64,000 bases of DNA from an uncultured Collinsella sp. (GTDB taxonomy: Bacteria > Actinomycetota > Coriobacteriia > Coriobacteriales > Coriobacteriaceae): the NCBI GenBank assembly GCA_902465265.1, contig CABQMF010000002.1, forward strand, positions 1 to 64,000, in the 5' to 3' direction. Shown piece after piece: positions 41,989 through 51,577 of this stretch. The notes below the pieces were generated by a model. It was not told the DNA's origin. It was given only the letters and a program-made list of their open reading frames with translations, and made no database searches. Each line of letters opens with the position of its first letter. Position 1 is the first letter of the stretch. The translations under genes and the position numbers were made by a program.

Positions 41989-42828
41989 ATGTATAAGATC
42001 CTGGAGAAGACGCAGTTCTCTGAGAAGGTGTTCAAGTTCCGCATCGAGGCGCCTGCAATCGCCAAACATGCGCACGCTGGACAGTTCCTCATGGTTCGCG
42101 CCAACGAGACGGGCGAGCGCGTCCCGTTTACCCTGGCCGGCTGGAACGGTGACGAGGGCTGGGTCGAGTTCATCTTCATGGTGATCGGCAAGACCACCGA
42201 GATGCTGTCCACCTACGAGGCCGGCGAGTCGCTGCGCGACGTCGTGGGCCCGCTGGGCGTTCCCACCGAGATGGCCGAGGGCCCCTGCGCCGTCATTGGC
42301 GGCGGCGTCGGCCTGGCAATTGCCTTCCCGGTCGCCAAGCACCTGGTCGAGACCGGTCACGAGGTACACGCCATCATGGGCGCCCGCACCAAGGACCTCC
42401 TGCTCATGGAGGACCAGTTCCGCGAGCTCCTCGACGAAGATCACATCCACATCACCACTGACGACGGCTCCTACGGCGAGCAGGGCGTTGTCACCGCTCC
42501 GCTGGAGCGCCTGCTGCAGGACAAGGCCGTGAGCCAGGTCTTCTGCGTCGGCCCCGTTCCGATGATGAAGTTCTCGACCCTCACCGCCCAGAAGTACGAC
42601 ACCCCCATCACCGCGTCGCTCAACCCCATCATGGTTGACGGCACCGGCATGTGCGGCTGCTGCCGCGTCGAGGTGGGCGGCGTGACCAAGTTCGCTTGCG
42701 TCGACGGCCCCGACTTCGATGCCACCCTGGTCGACTGGGATGACCTTCGTGCCCGCCAGGCCGCTTACCGTTCCGAAGAGGGCGAGTCCCTCAAGGCCTA
42801 TGAGGAAAAGAGCTGCGCATGCCACTAG
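41989..42828 (+). CDS. nfnA: NfnA: ferredoxin-NADP reductase-like subunit
   Basis: 279 residues. An FAD-binding beta-barrel (RVPFTLAGW, ~40-48) comes first, then an NAD-binding Rossmann domain (VIGGGVGLAIAFPVA). The C-terminal [2Fe-2S] site is GTGMCGCCRVEV plus a later Cys in KFACVDGPDFDA. This is the small subunit of NADH-dependent ferredoxin:NADP oxidoreductase. With the overlapping nfnB it couples electrons among ferredoxin, NADH and NADPH. Sulfide dehydrogenase or PyrK-type annotations describe the same family; the partner gene decides for Nfn. Confidence 0.9.
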   Translation: MYKILEKTQFSEKVFKFRIEAPAIAKHAHAGQFLMVRANETGERVPFTLAGWNGDEGWVEFIFMVIGKTTEMLSTYEAGESLRDVVGPLGVPTEMAEGPCAVIGGGVGLAIAFPVAKHLVETGHEVHAIMGARTKDLLLMEDQFRELLDEDHIHITTDDGSYGEQGVVTAPLERLLQDKAVSQVFCVGPVPMMKFSTLTAQKYDTPITASLNPIMVDGTGMCGCCRVEVGGVTKFACVDGPDFDATLVDWDDLRARQAAYRSEEGESLKAYEEKSCACH

Positions 42829-44228
42829 TTAACGGTCGTTTCGTTGCCGATATGAAGTCGCCCCGCACCCCCGATAACGAGGAGCCGGCTGCCGAGCGCG
42901 CCTGCGACTTCCGCCCCGTCGACAAGGGCTTCACCGAGGAGATGGCGCTGGCCGAGGCCGAGCGCTGCCTCAACTGCAAGAAGCCGTTCTGTGTTGAGGG
43001 CTGCCCCGTCAACATCAACATCCCCCGCTTTATCGAGCAGATCCGCGCGAAGGACTTCGGCGGCGCCCTCGATACCATCCGCGAGGACTCCATGCTTCCC
43101 GCTATCTGCGGCCGCGTCTGCCCGCAGGAGAACCAGTGCGAGGGCAAGTGCATCCGTGGCAAGAAGTCCGAGCCCGTGGCCATCGGCCAGCTCGAGCGCT
43201 TCCTGGGTGACCGCCCCGAGCTCGCCTCCACGCCCAAGATGGCCCCCAAGAACGGCAAGAAGGTCGCCGTCGTCGGTTCCGGCCCGTCCGGCATCACCTG
43301 CGCCGGCGAGCTCGCCCGCAACGGCTTTGACGTCACCGTCTTCGAGGCCTTCTTCACCGGCGGCGGCGTGCTGGTCTACGGCATCCCCGAGTTCCGTCTG
43401 CCCAAGGCGGTCGTCAAGCGCGAGATTGACGGCCTGGAGGACATGGGCGTCAAGTTTGAGTACAACTCCGTCGTGGGCAACATGGCCACGGCCGAGGAGC
43501 TGTTCGAGCAGGGCTTCGACGCCATCTATGTGGCGACCGGCGCTGGCCTGCCCAAGTTCCTCAACGTCCCCGGCGAGAACCTGCCCAACGTCTTCTTCGC
43601 GAACGAGTACCTCACCCGCGTGAACCTGATGAAGGCCAACAAGTTCCCCGAGTACGACACCCCCACCAAGCATGGCAAGAACGTCGTTGTCTTTGGTGGC
43701 GGCAACGTGGCTATGGACGCCGTCCGTACCGCCAAGCGCCTGGGCGCCGAGCACGCCATCATCGCCTACCGTCGTACCGAGGACGAGATGCCCTGCCGTC
43801 GTGCCGAGCTGCACCATGCCAAGGCCGAGGGCGTCGAGGTTCTGCCGCTCGTCTCCCCGCTCGAGTTTGTCGCTGGCGAGGACGGCTCCGTGTGCGCCGT
43901 CAAGGTCCAGAAGATGGAGCTCGGCGAGCCCGACGAGTCCGGCCGCCGTCGTCCGGTGCCCATCGAGGGCGCCATCGAGGAGATCCCCTGCGACGTCGCG
44001 ATCTCGGCTATCGGCACCAACGCCAACCCCTTCGCTGCCAAGATCGGCGGCAAGATGGAGCTCAACAAGTGGGGCTACATCGTCGCTGACGAGGAGACCG
44101 GCCAGACCACCGATCCCCGCATCTGGGCCGGCGGCGACATCGTCACCGGTGCCGCTACGGTCATTCTGGCGATGGGCGCCGGCAAGAAGGCCGCCGCTTC
44201 GATCACCAAGAGCCTGCTGGGCGAATAA
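42819..44228 (+). CDS. nfnB: NfnB: GltD-like NADPH-binding subunit
   Basis: 469 residues. N-terminal cysteines bind two [4Fe-4S] clusters (CLNCKKPFCVEGCP and CGRVCPQENQCEGKC). An FAD motif VVGSGPSGITCAGELARNG (~149-167) and an NADPH motif VFGGGNVAMDAVRTAKRLGA follow. This is the glutamate-synthase-small-subunit-like large subunit of Nfn. The start overlaps nfnA by 10 bp. No glutamate synthase large subunit is nearby, supporting the transhydrogenase role. In this genome it would link NADPH supply to the ferredoxin pool that also feeds Ech. Confidence 0.92.
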   Translation: MPLVNGRFVADMKSPRTPDNEEPAAERACDFRPVDKGFTEEMALAEAERCLNCKKPFCVEGCPVNINIPRFIEQIRAKDFGGALDTIREDSMLPAICGRVCPQENQCEGKCIRGKKSEPVAIGQLERFLGDRPELASTPKMAPKNGKKVAVVGSGPSGITCAGELARNGFDVTVFEAFFTGGGVLVYGIPEFRLPKAVVKREIDGLEDMGVKFEYNSVVGNMATAEELFEQGFDAIYVATGAGLPKFLNVPGENLPNVFFANEYLTRVNLMKANKFPEYDTPTKHGKNVVVFGGGNVAMDAVRTAKRLGAEHAIIAYRRTEDEMPCRRAELHHAKAEGVEVLPLVSPLEFVAGEDGSVCAVKVQKMELGEPDESGRRRPVPIEGAIEEIPCDVAISAIGTNANPFAAKIGGKMELNKWGYIVADEETGQTTDPRIWAGGDIVTGAATVILAMGAGKKAAASITKSLLGE

Positions 44229-44256
44229 TCACCTACAGCACTAGCCACCAAACGGC

Positions 44257-44295
44257 AAAGTCCCCGTCGAGCACACGCCCGGCGGGGACTTTTTC
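44257..44295 (+). terminator. Terminator of nfnAB
   Basis: The stem AAAGTCCCCG/CGGGGACTTT is followed by TT, 28 bp after the nfnB stop. Confidence 0.85.
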
Positions 44296-44310
44296 TATGC
44301 CGGCCGCCCG

Positions 44311-44345
44311 ACCACCACAAAGGGGACAGGCACCTTTGTGGTGGT
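44311..44345. repeat. REP-like hairpin ACCACCACAAAGG, copy 1
   Basis: A perfect 13-bp stem ACCACCACAAAGG/CCTTTGTGGTGGT with a GGACAGGCA loop. The same sequence is at 51350 and 55443, and a close variant at 58472. It stands 25 bp before a GTTACAG array. Confidence 0.88.
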
Positions 44346-44369
44346 TTGGGGACTTGCCCGGTCATTTTG

Positions 44370-44585
44370 TCTCGATCTGTAACACCTGGAGCCCATTGAG
44401 CCTTGTAGTTGTTACAGATCGAGATATTGCGCCAGCCGCCCCCGCTTTATCTCAATCTGTAACAGTTAGAGCCCAAATTCCTCGCTACGTGTTACAGATC
44501 GAGACATTAGTTTGGCGGCCGAACAGTTCATCTCAATCTGTAACACCTGGAGCCGTTTTGGGCAGCTTGGCGTTACAGATTGAGA
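44370..44585. repeat. Tandem GTTACAG palindrome array, 3 units
   Basis: Units start at 44370, 44450 and 44531 (period 80-81 bp), with arms TCTCGATCTGTAACA and (G)TTACAGATCGAGA as at 28.3 kb. The array lies between the convergent nfnB and surface-protein genes. Confidence 0.9.
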
Positions 44586-44622
44586 TTTTGCTGAGGCCGA
44601 GAACGAGAGCCGCTACCCACCC

Positions 44623-47600
44623 CTAACGCTTGCGGCGCTTGGTCGCAGCGATGCCTGCCGCGGCAACGGTTGCTCCGGCGATGCCTAGGGCGGCGACTGT
44701 CATCGCGGCGGAGTCACCCGTGCCGGCAAGCTCCGTGCCACCGGACTTCTTGCCATTCTTGCCCTTACCCTTGGACTTGCCCGTCGTCACCGTGGTCGTC
44801 GTCGAGGCCGAGCCGCCCGCAGGTACCCCGGTGCCGCCAGAGCCATCCGCACCGCCGCCCTGCTCGCCGTCGCCAGGCGACGGGTCCGGCTCGGGCGTCG
44901 GCTCGGGATCGGGCGTCGGCTCAGGCGCCGCCTCATCGGTCACCGTAATCGTAATGTTCAGACGCTCGGAATACTCGCTGTACGACATGCCAGGGCGCTG
45001 TGCCGCAATGCGCACATACATGTTGCCATCGAGCGCAATAGGTTCGGTGTACTTTACGCGGCCTTCATCGCGGCAGGGGCAGGTGTCGTTGGTGGTGTAC
45101 CAAATCGTCGTGCCATCCTCGGCAGAAAGCTCCAGCTTCGTGCCCTTGGGCACCGTAATGTAGTTCTCCTTGGGCGACCATGCACCAAACGTCGTCGCAC
45201 CAATCGTCGCAGCCGGTCGCGCCGGTCGCACCGCCTCGGCAGACACGCGAACGTCGACCTGCTTGGACAGCGCCGTGCCGTCCACCGCCGCCGTCAACGT
45301 CGTCAAACCGGGCAGAGCACCATGCAGCACAAACGTCGCCGCGCCGTCCTCGCCCGTCACGGCCTGGGTGGCATCGACAGAGCAGATAGCCGAGGACTCC
45401 AGCCCAACACTAACCTTGGCGCCCGCAAACGGCTTGCCCGCCTTATCGGTCACGTGCGCCACCAGCTCAAAGTCACTGCCATCAAGCATGGTCACGGCCT
45501 GCTCCACGTTGAGTTTGAGCTTGTCGGCACGAACGCCCACGACAAGCTCGCCACTTGCCCAGCGCGCCATGTCCGTGCCGGCGTAGTTGCGAGCACCGTC
45601 GAGCTCAAACGCCACCGTCGAGCCCGCCTCACGCGCATCGGCATAGCGAATACGCAGCACGCGCGACAGCGGCTTGCCATTGGGATCGTCCTGTTTGTCG
45701 AGCCACGTATACGTCACGTCGCCCAAGCCCTGCGCGCACAATGCGACCAGGGCATCGTCGCTCGCATCCATATACTGCGCAAACTCAACCTCGATGCAAT
45801 CGGTATAGGCATGGGCCGAAGCCACCTCGGGCGCCGCCGTCGACACCAAGCCAATGTTCACCTCAGTCTGAATCGGCGGCACGCGCAGCCAAGCCGAACG
45901 CGCCTCCTCATACCCGCCCTTGGTCACGCGCACCTGATACCAGCCGGTCGGCGTATTCCAGTTGTACGCACCGTCCGCACCCGTCGCAAGCGGATTGTCC
46001 TGCTCATACTCCTCGGCATCCCAACGCACTGCATTGGTACCGGCCGCATCGTCGGCGCTCCACAGCTCAACCATCGCGCCTTCAACCGTATTGGACAGCA
46101 GGCCCTCGTACACCACGCCCGCAGGGTCGGGTGCAGCCTTGGCAGCCACATTGCGATAACGCGCCTCGAAGATCGACTGCATCTTCTCGTCCGAAATCAA
46201 GCCGTCCTTGTTGGCCTTGTAGACCTCGGCATCGGTCAGCTCGCCCCAGTTGACCGTAATACGATTCTGACACGCGCGCTCCACCTGCTCGCAGGCAACA
46301 TCGTAGGCGCATTCGGCATTGGTCAGCTTAATCGCGCGCTCCGAACCTACGCTGGTCGAAGCCGCGTCATAGGCAGCGCCCACCACGGTACCCGCCGAAC
46401 CGGCCGTCAGCACGCCGGCGATTGTCATAATGGAGCCCACCGCCACATCGGTGCTATCGTGGCAGAGCTGGCGATACAGCAGATCCTCAAACGCACGCGC
46501 CTTCTCCATGGCGTCACGCAGCGCGTAAATGCACTTCCAGTCGTCCTCGGTCTTCTCGGGCTTGGCAAGCAAGCGCGTGTGCTGAAGCTCATAGCCCTCG
46601 CGCTCGCCCTTCACCTTCTGCATACGGACGTTCACGTTCTCCCAGTTCTTGCTGGTGTCGTTCACGCCGTAAATGCCGGTAAAGATGCCGATGCCCTGGG
46701 TCGCCGCGGGAAACGCCTGGCCGGCCGCCTTCCACGCATCGGTCTTAAAGACCTGTCCGAACATCTCGCACTCGATCTTATAGCTCTTGAGCGAACGGAT
46801 TGTGCGGATGAGCTTCATATGGGCGCTCACGTCGCCGTTGCGCTTCCAGGCCATGAGCCATCCGCGCACCTTGGAGTTGTTGAGGCTATGGACCACATTC
46901 CAGTTGTCGTACAGGTTGTCCAGAATGTCGCACTGCATGGCGATCGAGTTAAACAGAAGCGCCTGGTTCTTGTTGTTATTGGAGTTCTCGATAAACTCCG
47001 ACTCTATATAGGCCGTCTGCTCGCCATCGGGCGCGGCGACCTTAAAGCCCTTAACGGTATCGTCGTCAGCCGCCTTGTAGCTCAGCGAGCTGCCGAGCGC
47101 CTGGCCCAAATCGTTAAACCCGCTCGTCGACTGGCCGTTGTACTCACTGGCCTTAATGCCCGCACACTTGTTGAGCGCCGCAGCGGTTGCGTCATTCCAG
47201 CTTCCGTATTGGTTGAGCTGGCCGATACCCATCGACTGGCCCACCAGATCCTCGGCCTGCTGGGCAATAAACTCCGCTCGCGATGCATGGTCGACGAGCT
47301 CCTTGATGGCGGCCGCATCCGCGGCGTTCGCGCCCTGGGCCGCCGCGAGTTCCTGATACCAATCCTCGCTGGTGCCGTAAGCATCCTCAAAGATCATCTT
47401 GTCCACATTGACGCCATAGCTGTCGCCCTGCTGGGTCAGCAGCGCCGCCGACCCGCCGACCGCGGCCTTGAGCTCAGCCGCAAACTGCGCGGCCTCGTCG
47501 TTGCCAGCACCATCACCCTCGCCGTCGCTGGCGGCAGGGGCGCGACGAGCCTTACGGGCAGCTCCACCTTGGGCTTCGTCCTCTTTACCGTTCTCGTCCT

Positions 47601-50600
47601 CCTCGGCAAACGCATCAGCGACCATCTGGTCAATCGCGTCGTTAAAGGCCTCGTCGACATCATTAAACGAGTTATCCATCATATACTCGTGCCACTGCTG
47701 CACGGCATTCGAGAACTCCTGCTGGCGCTCCTCGGCCGCGGCGGAATGCTTTTTGGCCGAAGCGTTGGCGTCAAAACTCAGCATGGTCATAAGCTGAGCA
47801 TTGGAGATGCGGTAGGTCTGCGGCATAAAGATCTGCTCAAAGTTGCCGCAGTTCACATAGGTCGAGTCATTCGCCTTGTTAAACTCGTCGAGCAGCTTAA
47901 GGTAACCCTCGTCCACATACTCCGCCACATAGCGCACATGGGTGCCCTCGCGCGACTTTTGAGTCAGAGGAATCGTCACCGTCTTGCCATCCACGCAGTC
48001 CACGTACAGGTCGAGCGTGTCGGCGGCCTCTTCGTTTCCCACCTCGAGCGTGATATCGAACGTCCAGTAGGCGTTCTTCTTTTGCGGCAGATGGTGGAAG
48101 GTCCACAGACTCTTGCCGGTGTCCTTGCCGTCCTTGACCAGGCTTTGCGTACCGCCACGATACGTCACATCAAAGTTCCAGACCGAAGCGCCCGGAACAT
48201 AGCGCACATAATTGCGAGCCGTTACCTCGGCAGCAGCGGCGGCAGCAGCGGTCGAGCCCACGCGCGCTTCGAGCGTCACACGCTCGGCGGCAAGCGTATC
48301 CTGCGGCAGGTCGTATTCAATCTTGGCACGGCCGAGTTTATTGGTCTTGCCGGTGTACTTTGCGGCCGAGGCGCCCACGCCCACGGTAAGCTGCACGCTT
48401 TTTCCGGGCGCTGCGTATACGTAGGCCACATTGCCCAGTAGGCTGTGAACGTCGGTGCTGTCGACCTCGATGCGCGATCCGCTAACCTCGAGTGTGGTGC
48501 TTCCCAGCGGCAACGTCACCTCGCCCAGCGTAATAAGCGGCGAGATGGCATAGATGCCCGCGGCCTTAGGCTTAAAGCGCACAAACACATCGGCGCCCAT
48601 GCCCTTATTCATATTGAGAACGAGGTTGTCGCCCTCCCAAGTTGTGTCAGCCCACATGGCCTCGGAGCTGGCGCCGGCTTCGCGAGAGCCTGCGGACACA
48701 TCCCCGACGGCATCCTTGGCCAGCGGAATCTCAATCTTGGCAGCCTGGCTGTCCTTGAGCTCGTAATGAATGCGCAGCTCGGTCTCCACGCCAACGACCG
48801 CGGACGAATCAGCGATAACCGAGCCCGCCGTCAGCCCGCGCTCGGCACGATACGTCTCCACGTCAAACGTGGGGACGTCGAGCGTCACGTCGAGCTGTTT
48901 GCTGTCCTCAATCTTCACCTGCTTTTGCGCGATATGCTTACCCACGGTCAGCCCTAGGCGGCTAAACGTGGAATAGCTCGTCGCTTGGATGTCGTAGCTC
49001 GTCTTGTTAAAGGCGACGATGGTGTACGAACCGGCCTTAAGGCGCGGCGTCTCGGCCTTCATGATAGGCGTGGTGCCATCGTCTTCGTAACCCATCAGAT
49101 AGGTGACGCCGTCGGCGACCAGCTTGCCGTCGGACGTACGGAACACCAGCACGCGGTTAGCGCCCTGGTAGTCGCCCTTGGTCGCGACCGTCGCCGTGCC
49201 CCAGGGCTTCAAGTCGATATCGACCTTGCCGGCCGAGGGCTTCACCGTCGCCGTCGTCCCACCCAGCTTGAGGCTGTCTTTGGGCTCGAGCGTTATCTCC
49301 AGATCCTGGTCCGCGTCGGCAATGGCCTGCGACACCACGAGCGCTGTGCCCTGGATACGGAAGTCGTTTTCCTTGTCACCCTTGGCAGGCTTAAGCGTCT
49401 TGCCGCCGCTCTTCACCGTCAGATCGATGTTATCGAGACTATCGAGCTCAATGCGTTCGGTCTTATCCTGGCCCACAATCGGTTCAAGATAGCCCACATT
49501 AAGTTCAATCGCGCGCGAAGCCGGAATCTTGGTAAAGTCCTCCGCCTTAATCTCTCCGATATTCCATGTGCCCGTCATCTGGTCGCCCGGGCGCGCCAGC
49601 ACCATGTCATAGTAACCGCTGAGCGAAATGCGCAGGGTGGCTGCTGTCTTGGAGAGAGCGTCCGCTGTAAAGCTGCCGTCATCGCCAACCGCCAGCGGCG
49701 TGGACTGCCCCGCCTGCACGAGTGTAGCCGTCGCGCTCTGGGGAAGTTTGCCCGTCACCTGGGCCGCCTCGCCCATCCACTCAAACGTGTAGGCAGGCTT
49801 CGAGGAATCGACGGAGTCCTTGCAATCGGCCACGGCATCGGCAAGCTTTTTGACCATCGAGGGGTTGCCAGCCGAATCGGTCGCATAGGCATAGATGGTC
49901 TGGCCTTCACTAAAGGGAATCGCATACGTTACGCCATCGATTGTCACGCGCTCATTATAGTCGCCCGGATAGCCCGCCTCACCAAACTGAAGATCGGGGT
50001 TCATCACGCGCAGGGCAACGGCATTATGGTTCGTCTCGTTTCCGTATCTCGTGTTCTCAAAAGCTCCCCACTCTATCATTTCCACGCTTTTGGGTAGCAC
50101 AATCTCTTTGCCGGCAATCGCAGGATCAAGAGAGGCGAACGCGTGCGCTCCGATATATTTAACGCCGTCGCCGATCGTCACCGACGACACATGCGAGCAC
50201 CCGTCAAAGGCATTGCGCTCAATCCGCTCCACCGTGCCCGGCACATTGATCTGCGTAAAGGTGAGCACTGTTGTGTCCGAGACATAGAACTGTGGCACGC
50301 CGCAATAGGCGAATGCAAGATAGTCGATAGTTTTGACCGAAGGCGGCAGCGTTGCCACCACCTTGTCGTCAAGTTGTTCACATTCCTTAAAGGCCTGCTC
50401 GGGAATCGTGGTAAAGGCCGCGTTGTTGGGCCAGGTTACCGTTTGGAGCGTCTTGCTTTTGTAGAATGCATAGCTCTTGAGCTCCTCGACCGAATCGGGC
50501 AGTGCGATCTCTTTGATGCTGCTGCCGCCCAAGCCTCCAACCGAGCGGACATGCGAATTAGGGGCGAAGGTGATCGATGTGAGCGCAGCGCTTCCCATAC

Positions 50601-51243
50601 CCGTAAGGCTTACGACATTTTTGTCGTCGATGGTCGAGGGCACCTCCAACGTGGTAATGCCCGCGTCGCCATACTCGATAGAAATTTCGTTGGTGAGGCT
50701 ATCAATCGAGAAGTAGTACTGCGCGGGGGTCTGCTCGCCGGCCACGTAGCCATCGTCGTATTCGTCCTTTACGCCCGTGGCGCCCTTCGAGGTCATCCAG
50801 AGCCCAAGATCCTCATTCCAGGTTGCTTCGGCTTCGGCGGTCTCCTCCTGCTTCTGCTGCTCGGCGAGTTCCTTGCCCTCGACAAGATCGGTGGCGAGCG
50901 TACCCGCAGGTGTGCTCTCGGTCTGCCCGGCGCCCGTTAGGCCCGCCGCCGATGCAATCTCGGAGGGCGGGGGCGTAGGGGTATCACCGCTATCGAGCAC
51001 TGTGGGGTCGGCGGCGCCGGCATCGGGCGCGGGGTCGGCGGAAGCAGAGTCTGACGTTTGGGCGTCAGCCGAATCGGCGGAAGCGGCGTCGTCCGCTTGG
51101 CCGTTATCCGTCTGCACAAAAGTGCCGTCGGTGTTGAGGGCCTCAGCAAACGCGCCCACAGGCAACGAGCCCGTCACCATGGTGAGGGTCACCGCGGCAA
51201 CGGTCAGGCGGCGGCAAAGCGCTCGAACAGTAGTCCACCTCAT
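44623..51243 (-). CDS. Giant LAGTG surface protein with BspA-type repeats
   Basis: 2206 residues from the ATG at 51243 (AGGAAAGGA upstream). A signal peptide (~1-35, ending GAFAEA) is followed by an acidic Ala/Asp/Ser spacer. Leucine-rich BspA/LRR_5-type repeats occupy ~175-430 (LPDSVEELKSYAF, IGDGVKYIGAHAF). A series of beta-domains and a large mostly helical middle (~1150-1660) with a glycine-rich hydrophobic patch come next. Then follow a carboxypeptidase-regulatory-like domain (~1670-1745), an invasin/Big-like domain, a chitobiase-C-like domain (FGAWSPKENYITVPKGTKLE) and a Pro/Asp-rich spacer. The sorting signal is LAGTG (2172-2176), helix and KRRKR. Probably wall-linked by a class E-like sortase. 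Function unknown; adhesion is likely. Confidence 0.85.
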   Translation of the reverse strand: MRWTTVRALCRRLTVAAVTLTMVTGSLPVGAFAEALNTDGTFVQTDNGQADDAASADSADAQTSDSASADPAPDAGAADPTVLDSGDTPTPPPSEIASAAGLTGAGQTESTPAGTLATDLVEGKELAEQQKQEETAEAEATWNEDLGLWMTSKGATGVKDEYDDGYVAGEQTPAQYYFSIDSLTNEISIEYGDAGITTLEVPSTIDDKNVVSLTGMGSAALTSITFAPNSHVRSVGGLGGSSIKEIALPDSVEELKSYAFYKSKTLQTVTWPNNAAFTTIPEQAFKECEQLDDKVVATLPPSVKTIDYLAFAYCGVPQFYVSDTTVLTFTQINVPGTVERIERNAFDGCSHVSSVTIGDGVKYIGAHAFASLDPAIAGKEIVLPKSVEMIEWGAFENTRYGNETNHNAVALRVMNPDLQFGEAGYPGDYNERVTIDGVTYAIPFSEGQTIYAYATDSAGNPSMVKKLADAVADCKDSVDSSKPAYTFEWMGEAAQVTGKLPQSATATLVQAGQSTPLAVGDDGSFTADALSKTAATLRISLSGYYDMVLARPGDQMTGTWNIGEIKAEDFTKIPASRAIELNVGYLEPIVGQDKTERIELDSLDNIDLTVKSGGKTLKPAKGDKENDFRIQGTALVVSQAIADADQDLEITLEPKDSLKLGGTTATVKPSAGKVDIDLKPWGTATVATKGDYQGANRVLVFRTSDGKLVADGVTYLMGYEDDGTTPIMKAETPRLKAGSYTIVAFNKTSYDIQATSYSTFSRLGLTVGKHIAQKQVKIEDSKQLDVTLDVPTFDVETYRAERGLTAGSVIADSSAVVGVETELRIHYELKDSQAAKIEIPLAKDAVGDVSAGSREAGASSEAMWADTTWEGDNLVLNMNKGMGADVFVRFKPKAAGIYAISPLITLGEVTLPLGSTTLEVSGSRIEVDSTDVHSLLGNVAYVYAAPGKSVQLTVGVGASAAKYTGKTNKLGRAKIEYDLPQDTLAAERVTLEARVGSTAAAAAAAEVTARNYVRYVPGASVWNFDVTYRGGTQSLVKDGKDTGKSLWTFHHLPQKKNAYWTFDITLEVGNEEAADTLDLYVDCVDGKTVTIPLTQKSREGTHVRYVAEYVDEGYLKLLDEFNKANDSTYVNCGNFEQIFMPQTYRISNAQLMTMLSFDANASAKKHSAAAEERQQEFSNAVQQWHEYMMDNSFNDVDEAFNDAIDQMVADAFAEEDENGKEDEAQGGAARKARRAPAASDGEGDGAGNDEAAQFAAELKAAVGGSAALLTQQGDSYGVNVDKMIFEDAYGTSEDWYQELAAAQGANAADAAAIKELVDHASRAEFIAQQAEDLVGQSMGIGQLNQYGSWNDATAAALNKCAGIKASEYNGQSTSGFNDLGQALGSSLSYKAADDDTVKGFKVAAPDGEQTAYIESEFIENSNNNKNQALLFNSIAMQCDILDNLYDNWNVVHSLNNSKVRGWLMAWKRNGDVSAHMKLIRTIRSLKSYKIECEMFGQVFKTDAWKAAGQAFPAATQGIGIFTGIYGVNDTSKNWENVNVRMQKVKGEREGYELQHTRLLAKPEKTEDDWKCIYALRDAMEKARAFEDLLYRQLCHDSTDVAVGSIMTIAGVLTAGSAGTVVGAAYDAASTSVGSERAIKLTNAECAYDVACEQVERACQNRITVNWGELTDAEVYKANKDGLISDEKMQSIFEARYRNVAAKAAPDPAGVVYEGLLSNTVEGAMVELWSADDAAGTNAVRWDAEEYEQDNPLATGADGAYNWNTPTGWYQVRVTKGGYEEARSAWLRVPPIQTEVNIGLVSTAAPEVASAHAYTDCIEVEFAQYMDASDDALVALCAQGLGDVTYTWLDKQDDPNGKPLSRVLRIRYADAREAGSTVAFELDGARNYAGTDMARWASGELVVGVRADKLKLNVEQAVTMLDGSDFELVAHVTDKAGKPFAGAKVSVGLESSAICSVDATQAVTGEDGAATFVLHGALPGLTTLTAAVDGTALSKQVDVRVSAEAVRPARPAATIGATTFGAWSPKENYITVPKGTKLELSAEDGTTIWYTTNDTCPCRDEGRVKYTEPIALDGNMYVRIAAQRPGMSYSEYSERLNITITVTDEAAPEPTPDPEPTPEPDPSPGDGEQGGGADGSGGTGVPAGGSASTTTTVTTGKSKGKGKNGKKSGGTELAGTGDSAAMTVAALGIAGATVAAAGIAATKRRKR

Positions 51244-51306
51244 GGTCGTTCCTTTCCTGCAAACCAAAAGTCATCCAGCGTAATCGTCGTCCAAAAACAA
51301 AGCGAA

Positions 51307-51334
51307 CGGTAGGTTCATATATACGAACCTACCG
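51307..51334. promoter_or_regulatory. Surface-regulon palindrome, site 1
   Basis: CGGTAGGTTC-N8-GAACCTACCG, 64 bp upstream of the 2206-residue surface-protein start. Matching sites stand before the other two LAxTG genes (53635 and 55514), with the same 8-bp spacing between GGTTC and GAACC and each followed by TACCTGCG. Confidence 0.65.
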
Positions 51335-51349
51335 TTCTACCTGCGCAAA

Positions 51350-51382
51350 CCACCACAAAGGGGACAGGCACCTTTGTGGTGG
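51350..51382. repeat. REP-like hairpin ACCACCACAAAGG, copy 2
   Basis: CCACCACAAAGG/CCTTTGTGGTGG with the GGACAGGCA loop identical to copy 1, again 24 bp before a GTTACAG array. Confidence 0.88.
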
Positions 51383-51405
51383 CTTTGGACTTGCCGGCCG
51401 GTTTG

Positions 51406-51541
51406 TCTCGATCTGTAACAGTTAGAGGTCAGATTCCCCGCTTGGTGTTACAGGTCGAGACATTAGATTGGCGGCCATTCGGTTCATCTAAATCTGTAAC
51501 ATCTAGGGTCGTTTTGGGCAGCCAGGTGTTACAGATTGAGA
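51406..51541. repeat. Tandem GTTACAG palindrome array, 2 units
   Basis: Units start at 51406 and 51487 (81-bp period). Arms are slightly more diverged (TCTAAATCTGTAAC in unit 2). The array lies downstream of the 664-residue surface-protein gene. Confidence 0.87.
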
Positions 51542-51577
51542 TCTTGCTGAGGTGGAAACGAGGGCCTCCGCCGAAAC

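Noticed and set aside
42819..44228. Glutamate synthase small subunit
   Set aside because: No large subunit is nearby, while the overlapping FAD/[2Fe-2S] partner is the expected NfnA.
45322..48441. A ~1000-codon plus-strand open frame opposite the LAGTG surface protein
   Set aside because: High GC makes stop codons rare in the antisense frame; the translation is Arg/His/Ala-rich with no recognisable domain.
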